A stretch of DNA of 64,000 nt, taken from contig JABLXJ010000017.1 in NCBI GenBank assembly GCA_013178125.1, positions 1 to 64,000 of the forward strand, given 5' to 3'. Positions 16,604 to 26,450 of this stretch are shown piece by piece (within the stretch, counting starts at the first letter, position 1; the number at the start of each line of letters is the position of its first letter). Below the pieces are notes generated by a model, which was given only the letters and a program-made list of their open reading frames with translations, did not search any database and was not told the origin of the DNA. The position numbers and the translations under genes are program-made. Source of the DNA: Bacillota bacterium (GTDB lineage Bacteria > Bacillota > SHA-98 > Ch115 > JABLXJ01).

Positions 16604-17626
16604 TTATGTATTAAATATAAGATGTACCTTGATGGCACCTGAATGTTTATCAGCGGCTACTTGAAATGCCCTGTTAATCTCAGCGAGACTGAAACGATGG
16701 GTAATAACTCTAGTAAAATCTACCATATGATCTTCAATAAGGCGGGTTGCCATTTCGTAGTCGGAATAAATACCACCCTGTCCGTAACAAAGAGAACCCA
16801 TAATCTCCAATTCCCTGTCTATAAGCTGATCCAACCTTACAGGCACGGAATTACTGTAACTCCCAACCAGTATTATCTTCCCCCCTTTTCGTACTGAAAT
16901 CAAGGCTTGATTTAAGGCCCTTTCTGACGCAGTAGTCTCAATTACCACTGAGAATTGGTTCCTAGGAGGTTCGTCCTGACTTAACAAATAGATCTTTTTT
17001 ATACCGAACGCTTGCGCTACTTCTGCCTGATGAAGATACTTCACCATACAGGAGGGTCTTAATCCCAAGGCATAAGCTACTGCAATCGAAAACAAGCCAA
17101 TTGTTCCTCCACCGATAATAAGAATATCTTCGGGATAATCAATGGCAGCCCGACGGAGAGCATGGCAAGCGACGGCAAGCGGTTCGACCAGTGCACCTTC
17201 TTCAAAAGAAAGATTGCTGGAAAGGGGGAAAATTAATCCAGCATCGACCAAGGCATACTCTCCGTATCCACCATGGCAGACGTTAGACAAAAACTCCCAC
17301 TGTTCACACAATTGATATAACCCACAACGACAAAACCGGCAATTCCCACAATGACGAAACGCTTTGACAATTACTCTTTCACCCTCTTGAACCCCATCTA
17401 CACTGGAGCCAACCTGCGCCACCACTCCACTGAACTCGTGGCCATCAGTATATTTGGGGGGAGGGAATTCCCCCTTAAACCGTTTAAGGTCGCCACCGCA
17501 AATTCCACTTTGAAATACCTTAATAAGAACCTTTCTTTCATCAACTTGCGGTACAGGGTTTTCAACCAGATCAATAAGCCCGGGCTTACTATAAACAGCG
17601 GCCTTCATCTTTTCAGGCATTAACAT
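16604..17626 (-). CDS. Zinc-dependent medium-chain alcohol dehydrogenase
   Basis: A 340-residue GroES-like dehydrogenase of the sorbitol/threonine dehydrogenase type. Catalytic zinc ligands are visible in SGICGGDL and GHEFSGVV; the structural zinc set is CGNCRFCRCGLYQLC; the NAD site is IIGGGTIGLFS. It oxidises a secondary alcohol of a polyol, sugar acid or amino acid. The ATG at 17626 has GGAG six bases upstream. It follows the second SDR gene with about 85 bases between. Confidence 0.88.
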   Translation of the reverse strand: MLMPEKMKAAVYSKPGLIDLVENPVPQVDERKVLIKVFQSGICGGDLKRFKGEFPPPKYTDGHEFSGVVAQVGSSVDGVQEGERVIVKAFRHCGNCRFCRCGLYQLCEQWEFLSNVCHGGYGEYALVDAGLIFPLSSNLSFEEGALVEPLAVACHALRRAAIDYPEDILIIGGGTIGLFSIAVAYALGLRPSCMVKYLHQAEVAQAFGIKKIYLLSQDEPPRNQFSVVIETTASERALNQALISVRKGGKIILVGSYSNSVPVRLDQLIDRELEIMGSLCYGQGGIYSDYEMATRLIEDHMVDFTRVITHRFSLAEINRAFQVAADKHSGAIKVHLIFNT

Positions 17627-17711
17627 CAAATACTCCCCCTGGCATTCGTTTCTCTAAATCTTTGCTCTCATTGCTCCCACATCGATATATAATAGTGGAT
17701 ATAGATGAAAC

Positions 17712-18527
17712 TTATAAGTTCAATCGCTCTATAGCTTCTTTTGTGGTATGTGTAATGGTTTGGGGCCTCAGCCTGTAGCCACCATCAATGACAATATCAG
17801 CCCCGGTAGTATAGGAACTCACCTTATCTGATAATAATAAGGCGGCTGCCGCCCCACATTCGTCAGGCTGACCCAAGCGTCCAATAGGAATACTCGACAA
17901 AAGCGACTCTTTAAGAACAGGGTCGTTCATGACAATATCCAAGTTCTGCGAGGACATCTTTGTGTACATTATGCCGGGAGATAATACGTTTACCCTGATA
18001 CCGAATGGCGCCAATTCGATCGCCAAGTTCTCAGCATACGCTTTGAGGCCCACCTTCGTAATTCTGTAAGAACTCTCCTGGTATGCCGGATGAAACTGAA
18101 TTGTAGATGAAACGATCAAGATACTACCTTGACGTCTCTCTATCAAATGTTTAGATACTTCTCTGCATGCCCATATACATGAAGATAGGTTTGTGTCTAA
18201 TGTCTTCCTCCAATTCTCAGTAGTGATTTTAGTCACGGACTCATGCCAAAAGTTAGCTGAGTTATTTACGTAAAAGTCGAGATGGCCGAATATTCCTATA
18301 GCCTCCCTTACCATGTTGACAACTTGTGACTCAGTGCTAACATCAACACAAAGCCGATATGCCTTTATTCCACATCCCTCAATCTCCTGGACGGTTTCGT
18401 GTTCAGGGTTGCGGCTCGCTATGGCAATATTTACCCCCTCTCGGGCTAGGGCCATGGCGATTGCCTTTCCTATGCCTCGCCCGCCGCCGGTTATCAAAGC
18501 ATTCTTTCCTCTTAACCCTAAATCCAT
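17712..18527 (-). CDS. Short-chain dehydrogenase/reductase (SDR), copy 2
   Basis: A 271-residue SDR with TGGGRGIG, VNNSAN, a catalytic Ser in IVSSTIQ and YRITKVG. It is a paralogue of the SDR at 11578-12378, with long conserved stretches including WACREVSKHLIERRQGSIL. The ATG has AGGAGGG nine bases upstream and begins 13 bases after the Fe-ADH stop. The pair may act on epimeric substrates or in successive steps. Confidence 0.88.
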   Translation of the reverse strand: MDLGLRGKNALITGGGRGIGKAIAMALAREGVNIAIASRNPEHETVQEIEGCGIKAYRLCVDVSTESQVVNMVREAIGIFGHLDFYVNNSANFWHESVTKITTENWRKTLDTNLSSCIWACREVSKHLIERRQGSILIVSSTIQFHPAYQESSYRITKVGLKAYAENLAIELAPFGIRVNVLSPGIMYTKMSSQNLDIVMNDPVLKESLLSSIPIGRLGQPDECGAAAALLLSDKVSSYTTGADIVIDGGYRLRPQTITHTTKEAIERLNL

Positions 18528-18540
18528 AATGATATCCCTC

Positions 18541-19725
18541 CTATCCTAATGCTCTAATGAAAAGATCTTTCAGATCAGCTTTCGTAGCTTCCCGCCCATT
18601 CATATGAGTTCCACCATCTTCATACGCATGTTCCACATAGGTTTCAAGAAACTTCAAGAAATGCTCTCGAGGCACCCCGGCGGCAACTATACTCTGAGGC
18701 AAGTTGAGAGCGACTTGAAGCTCCCTAACCTTATCAATCAGCTTTTGAACACTTTCTTGCTCGGTTACACCCTCGATCCCCAAAATCCGAGCTACGTCAG
18801 CATAGCGATGGGAAAGAGCTGGAATGTTAAACTCCATGCACACTGGCATGAAAATACTCAACGTAGCACCGTGGGGGACCCCGTATTGAGCACTCAATAT
18901 GTGACCTAGACTGTGCATGATGCCTGCCCCAGCGTTGGCTAGTGCAATGCCCGCTAAGCAAGATGCGTTATGCACCTTGGCCCTGGCTTCTAAATCAGCG
19001 CCGTCTCTATAAGCGCGAAGTAGGTATCGAAAGAGGAGATAAATAGCGTACAGAGCAACTGCATCTGTATAGTCAGTTGCAAGCTTCGTTGTATAGGCCT
19101 CCAAAGCGTGGCTAAACGCATCAAAACCTGTGTTTGCCGTGATCTTCGGTGGCATAGTGGCTGGAATCGTGGGGTCAAGAATGGCCACGTCAGGAATCTG
19201 CTCAGGGTACCCCATACCAATTTTCCGATGGGGAATCTTACGACGGTCAGTAACTACTGCGTAAGGTGTTACCTCGGAACCTGTTCCGCTGGTGGATGGT
19301 ATGGCAACAAGACGGGAAGTATTCTTCAGTCGGGGTAAAGCAGGTTGAGCTCTTAAAGTGTCAAAATCCAGTTCCGGATATGCACTCCAGGTCCTACCAG
19401 CCTTGGCGGCATCAATTACTGATCCCCCGCCAAGGGCGACTATAAGATCTGGGGAAATATTTAGTACAAAATCTTTTAACCTTGCAACAGTCTCCAGGCT
19501 TGGGTCGGGCTCTACACCTTTATAGATCGAAACTGAATAACCGCCTTTTTTCAGTATACCAACCACCTTGTCTACTAAACCAAGTAATTCCATATTATGG
19601 TCCGTAACAACAACAGCCTTATCTCCCGAGAGTTCCCCAAGAACCTGCAAGGCTCCCTGACCAAATACAATCTTTTCTCGTGGTGTAATAAAAGAACTAA
19701 TTTCTATTTCCTGCAGATCTCCCAT
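18541..19725 (-). CDS. Iron-containing alcohol dehydrogenase
   Basis: A 394-residue group III dehydrogenase. It shows the cofactor motif GGGSVIDAAK, IPSTSGTGSEVTPYAVVTD, and metal ligands in GFDAFSHALEAY and the later HSLGH and GVPHG. Relatives include lactaldehyde reductase (FucO), 1,3-propanediol and butanol dehydrogenases. The ATG at 19725 has GGGGGTGG upstream; the GTG at 19743 is the alternative. It heads the run SDR, Zn-ADH, cyclase, hydroxyacid dehydrogenase. A role in reducing the aldehyde released by the aldolase is inferred. Confidence 0.9.
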   Translation of the reverse strand: MGDLQEIEISSFITPREKIVFGQGALQVLGELSGDKAVVVTDHNMELLGLVDKVVGILKKGGYSVSIYKGVEPDPSLETVARLKDFVLNISPDLIVALGGGSVIDAAKAGRTWSAYPELDFDTLRAQPALPRLKNTSRLVAIPSTSGTGSEVTPYAVVTDRRKIPHRKIGMGYPEQIPDVAILDPTIPATMPPKITANTGFDAFSHALEAYTTKLATDYTDAVALYAIYLLFRYLLRAYRDGADLEARAKVHNASCLAGIALANAGAGIMHSLGHILSAQYGVPHGATLSIFMPVCMEFNIPALSHRYADVARILGIEGVTEQESVQKLIDKVRELQVALNLPQSIVAAGVPREHFLKFLETYVEHAYEDGGTHMNGREATKADLKDLFIRALG

Positions 19726-19798
19726 AGTTATTGCCACCCCCACTTATTTCTTTGAAGTGCGGCCTTGTCTGCTTTCCTTTGAGCCTATTGCATAAACA

Positions 19799-19824
19799 GG
19801 GCCTCAACCAACCAAGTGAGGCCC
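19799..19824 (-). terminator. Hairpin behind the GH116-like gene
   Basis: GGGCCTCA and TGAGGCCC form a perfect 8-bp stem with a 10-base loop. It lies 100 bases behind the stop of the glycosidase gene and before the Fe-ADH start. The following bases on the minus strand (TGTTTAT) are only weakly U-rich, so it may be an attenuator or processing hairpin instead. Confidence 0.5.
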
Positions 19825-19928
19825 CGCTTTTGGGCTAAAGTTGGACCTATATGGCGACTTGTCAACCGATTCCGCCATCAAAGTGGAGTGAATTTTTTGC
19901 CTCTCCCTTTATGCAATCAATGAACCTC

Positions 19929-22346
19929 CTAACTACTCCTTTTCCCAGCATTAATAACCCGATCTACTAAGCCTCCAGTGTCAACCGGTCCTCGCAGATC
20001 CTTGCCTTCCATTGCCGCAGGTAGGCTCCAAAGTATCATGTTCTGATAATAGTCCGCACCGAAAACTCGTTCACCGGTGTCGGCATCTCCCCTAAAGATG
20101 TTGGGCTGGTCCCAGGTCAGACCCTGTTTGCAAACTATATTATGCCAGCAACGACGCGCCAGCTCCAACCCAAACTCCTTTTCACCGTTATACATGTAAG
20201 TCATGGCCAGCATCAATACCTCTGGCGGGAACATGCTGTAAGGACCGTAACCCTTGACAGAGGTGACGCTACCGTCCGAATTGGCATAATTAACCGCTCC
20301 ATGCCGAGTTAGGGCTATATTCGCCCGTTTGATGGTAGCCAGCGTGGTTTTCACCCTGTCAGGTCGAAACACACCTGAAAGGCCGTGAAATCTTGCCATC
20401 CACTCTCCATCTAATTGGTAGCCAAATATCAAATCAGCCTTACGATCAGTTTCCGGCTCATAATAATTCAGGTAGTATTCTCCGGCCCACATCTTGTTCT
20501 CCATAGATTTGCTACCTTCTCCTAACCACTGGCGGCACTGAGCTGCAAATTCCTTATCACCCACGGCCTCGGCCATCCGCTCCGCCATTCTCAGGTTTGC
20601 GAGATGGATTCCTCCAACATGAGCCACCATCCCACTCCACTCCGGTTCTGGCGCCTCAAACCACTCCGAACCCACATTTCCGCTGGGCATGCTTATGACT
20701 TGATCTCCCATCTCGTATTCGGGACGCAGATTCATGGTGAATATGGTGTTCTTCTTAACGGAGGGATAGAACTCCCGGACTATTTTTTCATCGCCGGTCC
20801 GTAGCCAGAGACGGTCAACCATATCCACATAACATGGACCATTAAGCGTTGTTTGATACCCCGCCGTAGGGTAAACCATTTCTATAGGTCCTGTTCTGCC
20901 CGTACAACCACCAAAGATCCACGGCGCTGCCCCATCTGAAAACTGATATGCCTTGTACCCGCGCAGAGTAGATAGTGCCAATTCAGGGAAGAAATAGACC
21001 AATGGGATGTTGCCGTAAAAACTACAAGGTATGCACTCAATCTGGGGGCAACCACGAGGGCACTCGATCATACCGTAAAGCCCATCCTCCGGCCGACACC
21101 AATCCCCTATGGGGAATTCGGCCACAGCCCATAGGCCATCTTCGGTAATCAAGTGGAGAATGTTAACCAGGGAGTCCCGTAGCCACCCGGGGAGTTCGGA
21201 TGCAGTGTAGACCGCCTCCTGCCAGGCCAGGATCCGCTTCAATAGATCCCCATGGTCTTTAGCTAGGATCTCGGCTGCTTCCAGTGCACCCTTGTACCGA
21301 GTAGCATACATATGCGTGTAGTAATTGGCCGAAGCCGCGTACCGATCCTTCTCCCGCTCTATGGCCGGGAGGGCCACGGGTCCTAGAGTTCCGCTGCCCT
21401 TCCACTTGGGACTGTACCAAGCCAGGATGAAACGTACTACCCTGGTCTCACCAGGAGACAACGCAAAGTCCACAGCCACAGAAGCACCTGGGTGATCCGC
21501 AGCGGCAGTCGGCAAGGCGCTAGCGATCTTGGCCCAGGCAGCCCCGTCATTCCCTAAAGCCCCTCCAATCCGCAGCTTCTCTTCACCGACTACCCCCAGG
21601 GCATAGCTGGACTGTTTTGTGGTTACAGTCACCCCGCTGAACTGGCCAGTAACCTCTTTCCGTTCAAATTGCGTGGTTCCCGCTTCAACCTCGTCCGGTC
21701 CCGGGAACGAAAACACAATGGCACCCTGCTGGGCTACATCACTGGTGTTACGAAGCTGCACTTCAAATACAGCACCTGGGAGCAGTGACGCCTCGATATC
21801 CCCCGGGATAAAGGGTGCCCATGCCCGGAGACCAACACTTATCGGCGCATCCATCTCATATTCTAAATCCGCTACAGGGTAATGCCCCCAGTAATGAATA
21901 TCCTTGACGGTTTGAACCCCCACTAGGTCAAGATCTGGAGGGGCGTAGCCCGGCTTCCCCCAGGGGCTGGGCGCCGGTTCGAGGGTATTGAGATTAATAG
22001 CCGTATCATGATATGTTTTGGTCTGTTTGGTAGTGAATACCCAGGTTTGTCCACCCACGCTCATCCCTAAGAAGGGCAGGTTAATTGGTCCGCCTCGGGG
22101 GATGTGAGAATTGAAAATCGTGCTATAGCCGAAAAGTCCACTGGTTTCAAGGTCAATGCATCCAGTATCGATAGCCCCCAGCGGCATACCGCTTACCACG
22201 TGACTATCCCTTCGGTAGATCACCCCACTTACTGGTCTTGAGAATCCTTCTGCAAAAAACTCTACCCACTCCTGCGCGGGCAAATCCATTGGGAAAAGCG
22301 AACTAGTGTCGTTCTTTCTGGCGCAATATTCTACTCTGTTACTCAT
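19929..22346 (-). CDS. GH116-like glycoside hydrolase (GBA2/DUF608 type)
   Basis: A large protein of 805 residues without a signal peptide. The N-terminal half has the beta-sandwich start GMPLGAIDTGCIDLE; the C-terminal half is an alpha-barrel with ELPGWLRDSLVN, CSFYGNIPLVYFFPELALS, and later WARFHGLSG-like sequence. Family GH116 enzymes are retaining beta-glucosidases, beta-xylosidases and glucosylceramidases. In characterised members the acid/base Asp lies in a DQLxGxW motif; here the same place reads YQLDGEW, so the acid may be moved or lost. It is cytoplasmic, so it would act on an imported glycoside, perhaps brought in by the MFS carrier or the ABC importer upstream. Confidence 0.82.
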   Translation of the reverse strand: MSNRVEYCARKNDTSSLFPMDLPAQEWVEFFAEGFSRPVSGVIYRRDSHVVSGMPLGAIDTGCIDLETSGLFGYSTIFNSHIPRGGPINLPFLGMSVGGQTWVFTTKQTKTYHDTAINLNTLEPAPSPWGKPGYAPPDLDLVGVQTVKDIHYWGHYPVADLEYEMDAPISVGLRAWAPFIPGDIEASLLPGAVFEVQLRNTSDVAQQGAIVFSFPGPDEVEAGTTQFERKEVTGQFSGVTVTTKQSSYALGVVGEEKLRIGGALGNDGAAWAKIASALPTAAADHPGASVAVDFALSPGETRVVRFILAWYSPKWKGSGTLGPVALPAIEREKDRYAASANYYTHMYATRYKGALEAAEILAKDHGDLLKRILAWQEAVYTASELPGWLRDSLVNILHLITEDGLWAVAEFPIGDWCRPEDGLYGMIECPRGCPQIECIPCSFYGNIPLVYFFPELALSTLRGYKAYQFSDGAAPWIFGGCTGRTGPIEMVYPTAGYQTTLNGPCYVDMVDRLWLRTGDEKIVREFYPSVKKNTIFTMNLRPEYEMGDQVISMPSGNVGSEWFEAPEPEWSGMVAHVGGIHLANLRMAERMAEAVGDKEFAAQCRQWLGEGSKSMENKMWAGEYYLNYYEPETDRKADLIFGYQLDGEWMARFHGLSGVFRPDRVKTTLATIKRANIALTRHGAVNYANSDGSVTSVKGYGPYSMFPPEVLMLAMTYMYNGEKEFGLELARRCWHNIVCKQGLTWDQPNIFRGDADTGERVFGADYYQNMILWSLPAAMEGKDLRGPVDTGGLVDRVINAGKRSS

Positions 22347-22410
22347 TATACATTCAACTCCTGTCTATTAGATTTAGTCGATAAATTATACTCCGCAATA
22401 ATTACCTACC

Positions 22411-22480
22411 CCGAAAATGACCCAACTGCTTCCAGAGACATTTTCATTCTCTGTGGCGCCGCGCCAGCGCATGGGGGTCT
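22411..22480. repeat. Dispersed repeat R2, copy A
   Basis: It begins GAAAATGACCCAACTGCTTC and ends CATGGGGGTCT, with TTTTCATTCTCT in the middle and a GGCGCCGCG core. It ends 12 bases from the stop of the MFS gene (minus strand). Confidence 0.75.
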
Positions 22481-22492
22481 AATCTGAACTGA

Positions 22493-23824
22493 TTACCCTA
22501 TGCTCCAAGAAACTGTAGCCCTATCACCCTCCCAAAGTCTTGGAACGAAAACCGTTAGTGATATTACCCTTAGTAGAGTCGAAAGAATGAATAGAACATG
22601 ATACTGAGTTAAAGGGGCACCATTGCTTGAGATTATAATGCCCCTTATAAGGGGCTGAACAGCCTCGGCAATAACCCCTCCAACCACGAATGCCACGGCA
22701 TTAGCTAATGCGACCACCACCCCGTATGTTGCAAAGTAAGAACTATGACTGTCGCTAGGGACAGTCTTCATCAGCAAATTCATTTGAGCCAAATCCATAC
22801 CCGCACCGACCGCCCCGCCAAGCAGATTTGCCGCTACCACGGGAAACGGGTTAGACCTCGAACTTAACACCCAGAAGATAGGCATACTGATGGAAGCCTT
22901 CATCAACCAATTGATCACCCGTTTGCTACCGAAGTTATCAATCCAACGACCTACCAACCCAAGAAGCACTATAGAACTTACTGATGGAATGATCTGCAAA
23001 AGAAAATAGACATATGAATACTTGAGCCTTAATTCCTCGAGAGCATACACAGGGCAAAACGGGGCCACGATTCCAAAAGCGAACGATGTAAATGACCAAA
23101 ATACTAATAGCTGACGAAAATCCTGATCTCCAAAGGGAACAAGTATACCCGAGATACCTTTTATGATTCCAGCAGGCTCCCGAAATACGGGCTCATTCAC
23201 TTTTAGATAACAGGCTATATCTGCTATTCCAAATAAGGATGCTACTCCAAAGACCAATCCGAAATTTGAAAAACCCGAGTGCCTGTCAAGGTAGTATCCT
23301 ACCGCTAAGGCGGTTATACTACCTGCAATCGTTGCAGATCTTACTCGACTGGCGAAAAACCTCCCTCTAATCTCGGTCGGGATCAAGTCGGTTACCCACG
23401 AAAGATAACAGACCTGTCCTGCCGACCCCAAGCATGATGCAAAAAACACCAGTGCACATAACATAATAAGGGTTAGGGATGCACCTAAAGTGCTAACTTC
23501 GAACGCCAGAAAAGCTACGACGACCCATAAGAACCTGCTTGGAAAGAAAAATCTAAGAAAGACTTTTCTCCGGCTACCCGAGCATCTAAGAGCCCACGCC
23601 CCAATAAACATGAAGATAGCAGCGATAGCAGGTAAAGCCGTTAGAAATCCATATATAGAATCGCTAGCTCCAAGTTTCCTTACAAAGCCGGTAAAGGCCA
23701 CACCGCCTGACACGGGACTAAATATATTGGATAGAATGCCGGATAAATAGACCCATATGAGGCTATTGTTATTTCCCCTATTTATCGTTATTGAGATTTT
23801 TGTCAAGGTATCGAACAATTTCAT
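22493..23824 (-). CDS. MFS transporter
   Basis: A major facilitator carrier of 443 residues with about twelve hydrophobic segments. The loop between helices 2 and 3 reads RCSGSRRK, and a second conserved block is WVTDLIPTEIRGRFFASR. This block resembles the group of MFS proteins often found beside glycoside hydrolases in anaerobes. The ATG at 23824 has AGGA eight bases upstream; the frame extends a further 50 codons upstream but that part does not look like protein. It lies between the secreted protein and the GH116-like gene and probably moves a sugar or glycoside. Confidence 0.82.
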   Translation of the reverse strand: MKLFDTLTKISITINRGNNNSLIWVYLSGILSNIFSPVSGGVAFTGFVRKLGASDSIYGFLTALPAIAAIFMFIGAWALRCSGSRRKVFLRFFFPSRFLWVVVAFLAFEVSTLGASLTLIMLCALVFFASCLGSAGQVCYLSWVTDLIPTEIRGRFFASRVRSATIAGSITALAVGYYLDRHSGFSNFGLVFGVASLFGIADIACYLKVNEPVFREPAGIIKGISGILVPFGDQDFRQLLVFWSFTSFAFGIVAPFCPVYALEELRLKYSYVYFLLQIIPSVSSIVLLGLVGRWIDNFGSKRVINWLMKASISMPIFWVLSSRSNPFPVVAANLLGGAVGAGMDLAQMNLLMKTVPSDSHSSYFATYGVVVALANAVAFVVGGVIAEAVQPLIRGIIISSNGAPLTQYHVLFILSTLLRVISLTVFVPRLWEGDRATVSWSIG

Positions 23825-24069
23825 AAGCTTCGTCCTAAATTGGTTTACCTTGAGGAGCAGGACCCCCAAAACCGCATAAGATCTTATTTTAGCTCTTCTC
23901 CAATATTCCCGTTCACTAAAGCACTTCCACACCACCGTTGAGGGTCCAACCATACCTGGAGATGTATACATCACGGCTAGAGAAAAACCTGTTCGCTCCC
24001 GTAAGATCTCAGAGTGAAATTTAATTCATTTAAATCCCCCTACGTCGTTGGACTCCCCCCTGACGACGG

Positions 24070-25347
24070 CTATTTAAGGGGAATGATTTGGATTGTTGGT
24101 GCTGTCGTGCTTTCAATCTGGAGTTGATCCCCGGGTGACATGAGAATGTCAACGCCTGGGGCAACCGAGTAGTCTACCATCCGACCAGAGCGGAGCAATT
24201 TCACGCTGGAAACAGTGCCGCCAACCACGCGTACCGTGGCGGAATAGAGACGTTGGGTGTAGATGAACTGCCCAGCGCTGGTCGTAACTTCTCTAATATT
24301 TGCCGGCTTACCCGCCCACGTGACTTGATTCGTCGGGGTCCTTGCCTTATCTGTCACGTTCTGGTCTAGGTCAAAAGAAGAGTCTTCAGGAATGATATGG
24401 ATCTGATTCCCTTCGGCAGATTCATCGAAGATAAGCATGCGTCCAGCAGCGAAAGGTTTGTTGCTCGGCCGCGGCAGAAGTTGGATTACATTATTCTTGC
24501 CCGAAATCTCGATGCCAGTCACATCACTTGCCCCCTGGTCCACGCCAATGGCTAACCAAAGGGTATTCCTGACGCTCTGCTCACCCAGTTTCAGGAGCGT
24601 GCTCTTATCAGCGTTCGTATGGAGGTGAAGAACTTCCAGATTGTTATTGGCGAAAGTACCAATGGTCTCCATAACGGTCTTGAAGTTCAGGTTGCCGAAA
24701 AAGCGGAAAGTATTGTGTACAATAGGAGCTGCCGTACCGTCAAAGATCAGGCCCGTCCCGCCCTGGCGTTCGCCGGGCGTGAAGGGATGCGGATCGGCCA
24801 TGCCCTGGCAATGAATCTCTGTCTCCACGAAGATCGGAAAGTTGTCGATAGGTACCGGCTTCTCGGGCCTGATCCTCATAGCCGCGCCTAGCCCGCCATA
24901 GACCAGGATACCAAGGTGATACTCGCAATTCATACTCGAATCGATGACCAGAAGGTCTTTATCAGCCGGCCCTATCCAGTTGAGGACGTATACGCCCCCG
25001 TCAACCCGGAAGTCCTGAGCAGGTGGAAAGTGGATGGTGTCCTGAATGTGGTATACCGCCCCCCCGCCATAGCCACCCTTGACGTAGAGATCGCTCCCCG
25101 TCAGCACGGCATAATCGAGTGCTTCCTGCCACCCAGAGGTCTTGGTTCCCGGGGTATCGGGGCCGAAGTCACCGCTACCGTCATAGGCCAATATCACATA
25201 GGGATGTTCCGGGGCCGACGTTGTCTCGGATGGGTATGCTAAGGCTGCAGCCTGCAATGTCCAGTCAACAAAGGCTACCAAGACTCCCAAAGCCAACACC
25301 AGTAGACAGGGCCTATATACGATCCTGGATACCCATCTCCATAACAT
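24070..25347 (-). CDS. Secreted right-handed beta-helix-like protein
   Basis: A 425-residue exported protein. Residues 12-36 form a signal peptide-like hydrophobic stretch (LLVLALGVLVAFVDWTLQAAA) followed by the mature start. The body resembles pectate-lyase-3/GH28-type beta-helix proteins: a YDGSGDFGPDTPGTKTSGWQ-like start, then many short beta repeats with asparagines (NNLEVLHLHTN, GKNNVIQLLP). No catalytic residue set can be identified. The ATG has GGGGAG seven bases upstream. Placed directly behind the ABC importer genes, it is likely to bind or cut a polysaccharide outside the cell. Confidence 0.6.
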   Translation of the reverse strand: MLWRWVSRIVYRPCLLVLALGVLVAFVDWTLQAAALAYPSETTSAPEHPYVILAYDGSGDFGPDTPGTKTSGWQEALDYAVLTGSDLYVKGGYGGGAVYHIQDTIHFPPAQDFRVDGGVYVLNWIGPADKDLLVIDSSMNCEYHLGILVYGGLGAAMRIRPEKPVPIDNFPIFVETEIHCQGMADPHPFTPGERQGGTGLIFDGTAAPIVHNTFRFFGNLNFKTVMETIGTFANNNLEVLHLHTNADKSTLLKLGEQSVRNTLWLAIGVDQGASDVTGIEISGKNNVIQLLPRPSNKPFAAGRMLIFDESAEGNQIHIIPEDSSFDLDQNVTDKARTPTNQVTWAGKPANIREVTTSAGQFIYTQRLYSATVRVVGGTVSSVKLLRSGRMVDYSVAPGVDILMSPGDQLQIESTTAPTIQIIPLK

Positions 25348-25396
25348 GTTAACACTCCCCTTTCTAGAGTGGGCTTCTAGAACCCCTCACGGCCTC

Positions 25397-26305
25397 TCAT
25401 CCCTTTAACATACCACTGAGCTGTATTCCCCTGGTAAACTGCTCTTGTACCAAAAAATAGAATACAACCAAGGGAACTATCATAAGAACGGCTCCTGCTG
25501 TCTGAATCGGAACGGCCGGTAGATTAGGATTAATCAACGCCCCAAGGAGAACAATGCCTATTGTCATCGTGTATTTTTCCCATGAGTGCAAATAAACCAA
25601 GGGTCCGAAGAAGTCGTTATACGTTCCCGCTACATGAAAGATGGCAACTGTGACTAAAGCTGGTTTAGCCAATGGCAAGACAACCCGCCAAAATATGGTG
25701 AAGTAGCTTCCACCATCCAAGAGGACAGCTTCATCTAGCTCTCTTGGAATGGTGCGGAAAAACTGCCTCAGGAGAAATACAAAAAACGCATTGAGGCCGA
25801 AATAACTGGGTACGATAAACGGACGAAAAGTATCAACCCAGCCCAGCCTATTAAAGATTAAGTATTGTGGGATCAGCAGAACCTGTGGCGGAAGCATCAA
25901 CGTGGCAATAACTAGCACAAAAACAAACTGTCTACCCGGAAATCGCAGGCGAGCCAAGGGGTAGGCTACTGCTGCACAACTCAGCACTTGTCCAACTAAC
26001 GAGAAAACAACAATAATCAGGCTGTTTTTGGCCAGCAGAAAGACATTTACAGCCCGGAAGGCGTTGATATAGTTCTCCACGGTTATGGGATTCGGTATCC
26101 ATGCCATAGGAGCAATAACCCACTGTCCTTGTGTTTTCAATGAAGTAGATAGCATATATAGAAAGGGAGCAACTATAGCCACACCGCCAAGCGCGAGTAC
26201 GATTTGCAGGCACACTTCCTGCGCTAGGCTTCTCCTTCGTATTGAGGGCTCTCGCCCCTCGCCAGTGTTAGTCCTTGTTTTTTCTGTAATTATTGTCCTC
26301 TCCAT
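25397..26305 (-). CDS. Carbohydrate ABC transporter permease, MalG/UgpE type
   Basis: A 302-residue inner-membrane protein with six helices and the EAA loop in ELDEAVLLDGGSYFTIFWRVVLPLAKP, which docks on the ATPase. The N-terminal 30 residues are charged. It pairs with the permease at 26451-27377 and the binding protein at 27525-28862 as a CUT1-type importer for oligosaccharides or polyols. No ATPase gene is present in the cluster; such systems often share a common MsmK/UgpC-type ATPase coded elsewhere. Confidence 0.9.
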   Translation of the reverse strand: MERTIITEKTRTNTGEGREPSIRRRSLAQEVCLQIVLALGGVAIVAPFLYMLSTSLKTQGQWVIAPMAWIPNPITVENYINAFRAVNVFLLAKNSLIIVVFSLVGQVLSCAAVAYPLARLRFPGRQFVFVLVIATLMLPPQVLLIPQYLIFNRLGWVDTFRPFIVPSYFGLNAFFVFLLRQFFRTIPRELDEAVLLDGGSYFTIFWRVVLPLAKPALVTVAIFHVAGTYNDFFGPLVYLHSWEKYTMTIGIVLLGALINPNLPAVPIQTAGAVLMIVPLVVFYFLVQEQFTRGIQLSGMLKG

Positions 26306-26450
26306 CTGGATAACCCACCACCTTCATTGAGATGTCAAATTAAATCATATCCAATTTCGACAGTGAGGAACAACCAGAGCCCGCCAAAAGACAATATCGT
26401 CTTACTCCTCCGCCGCGCTTAAATCTCTACCTTCAACAAGGCGCGAAGAC

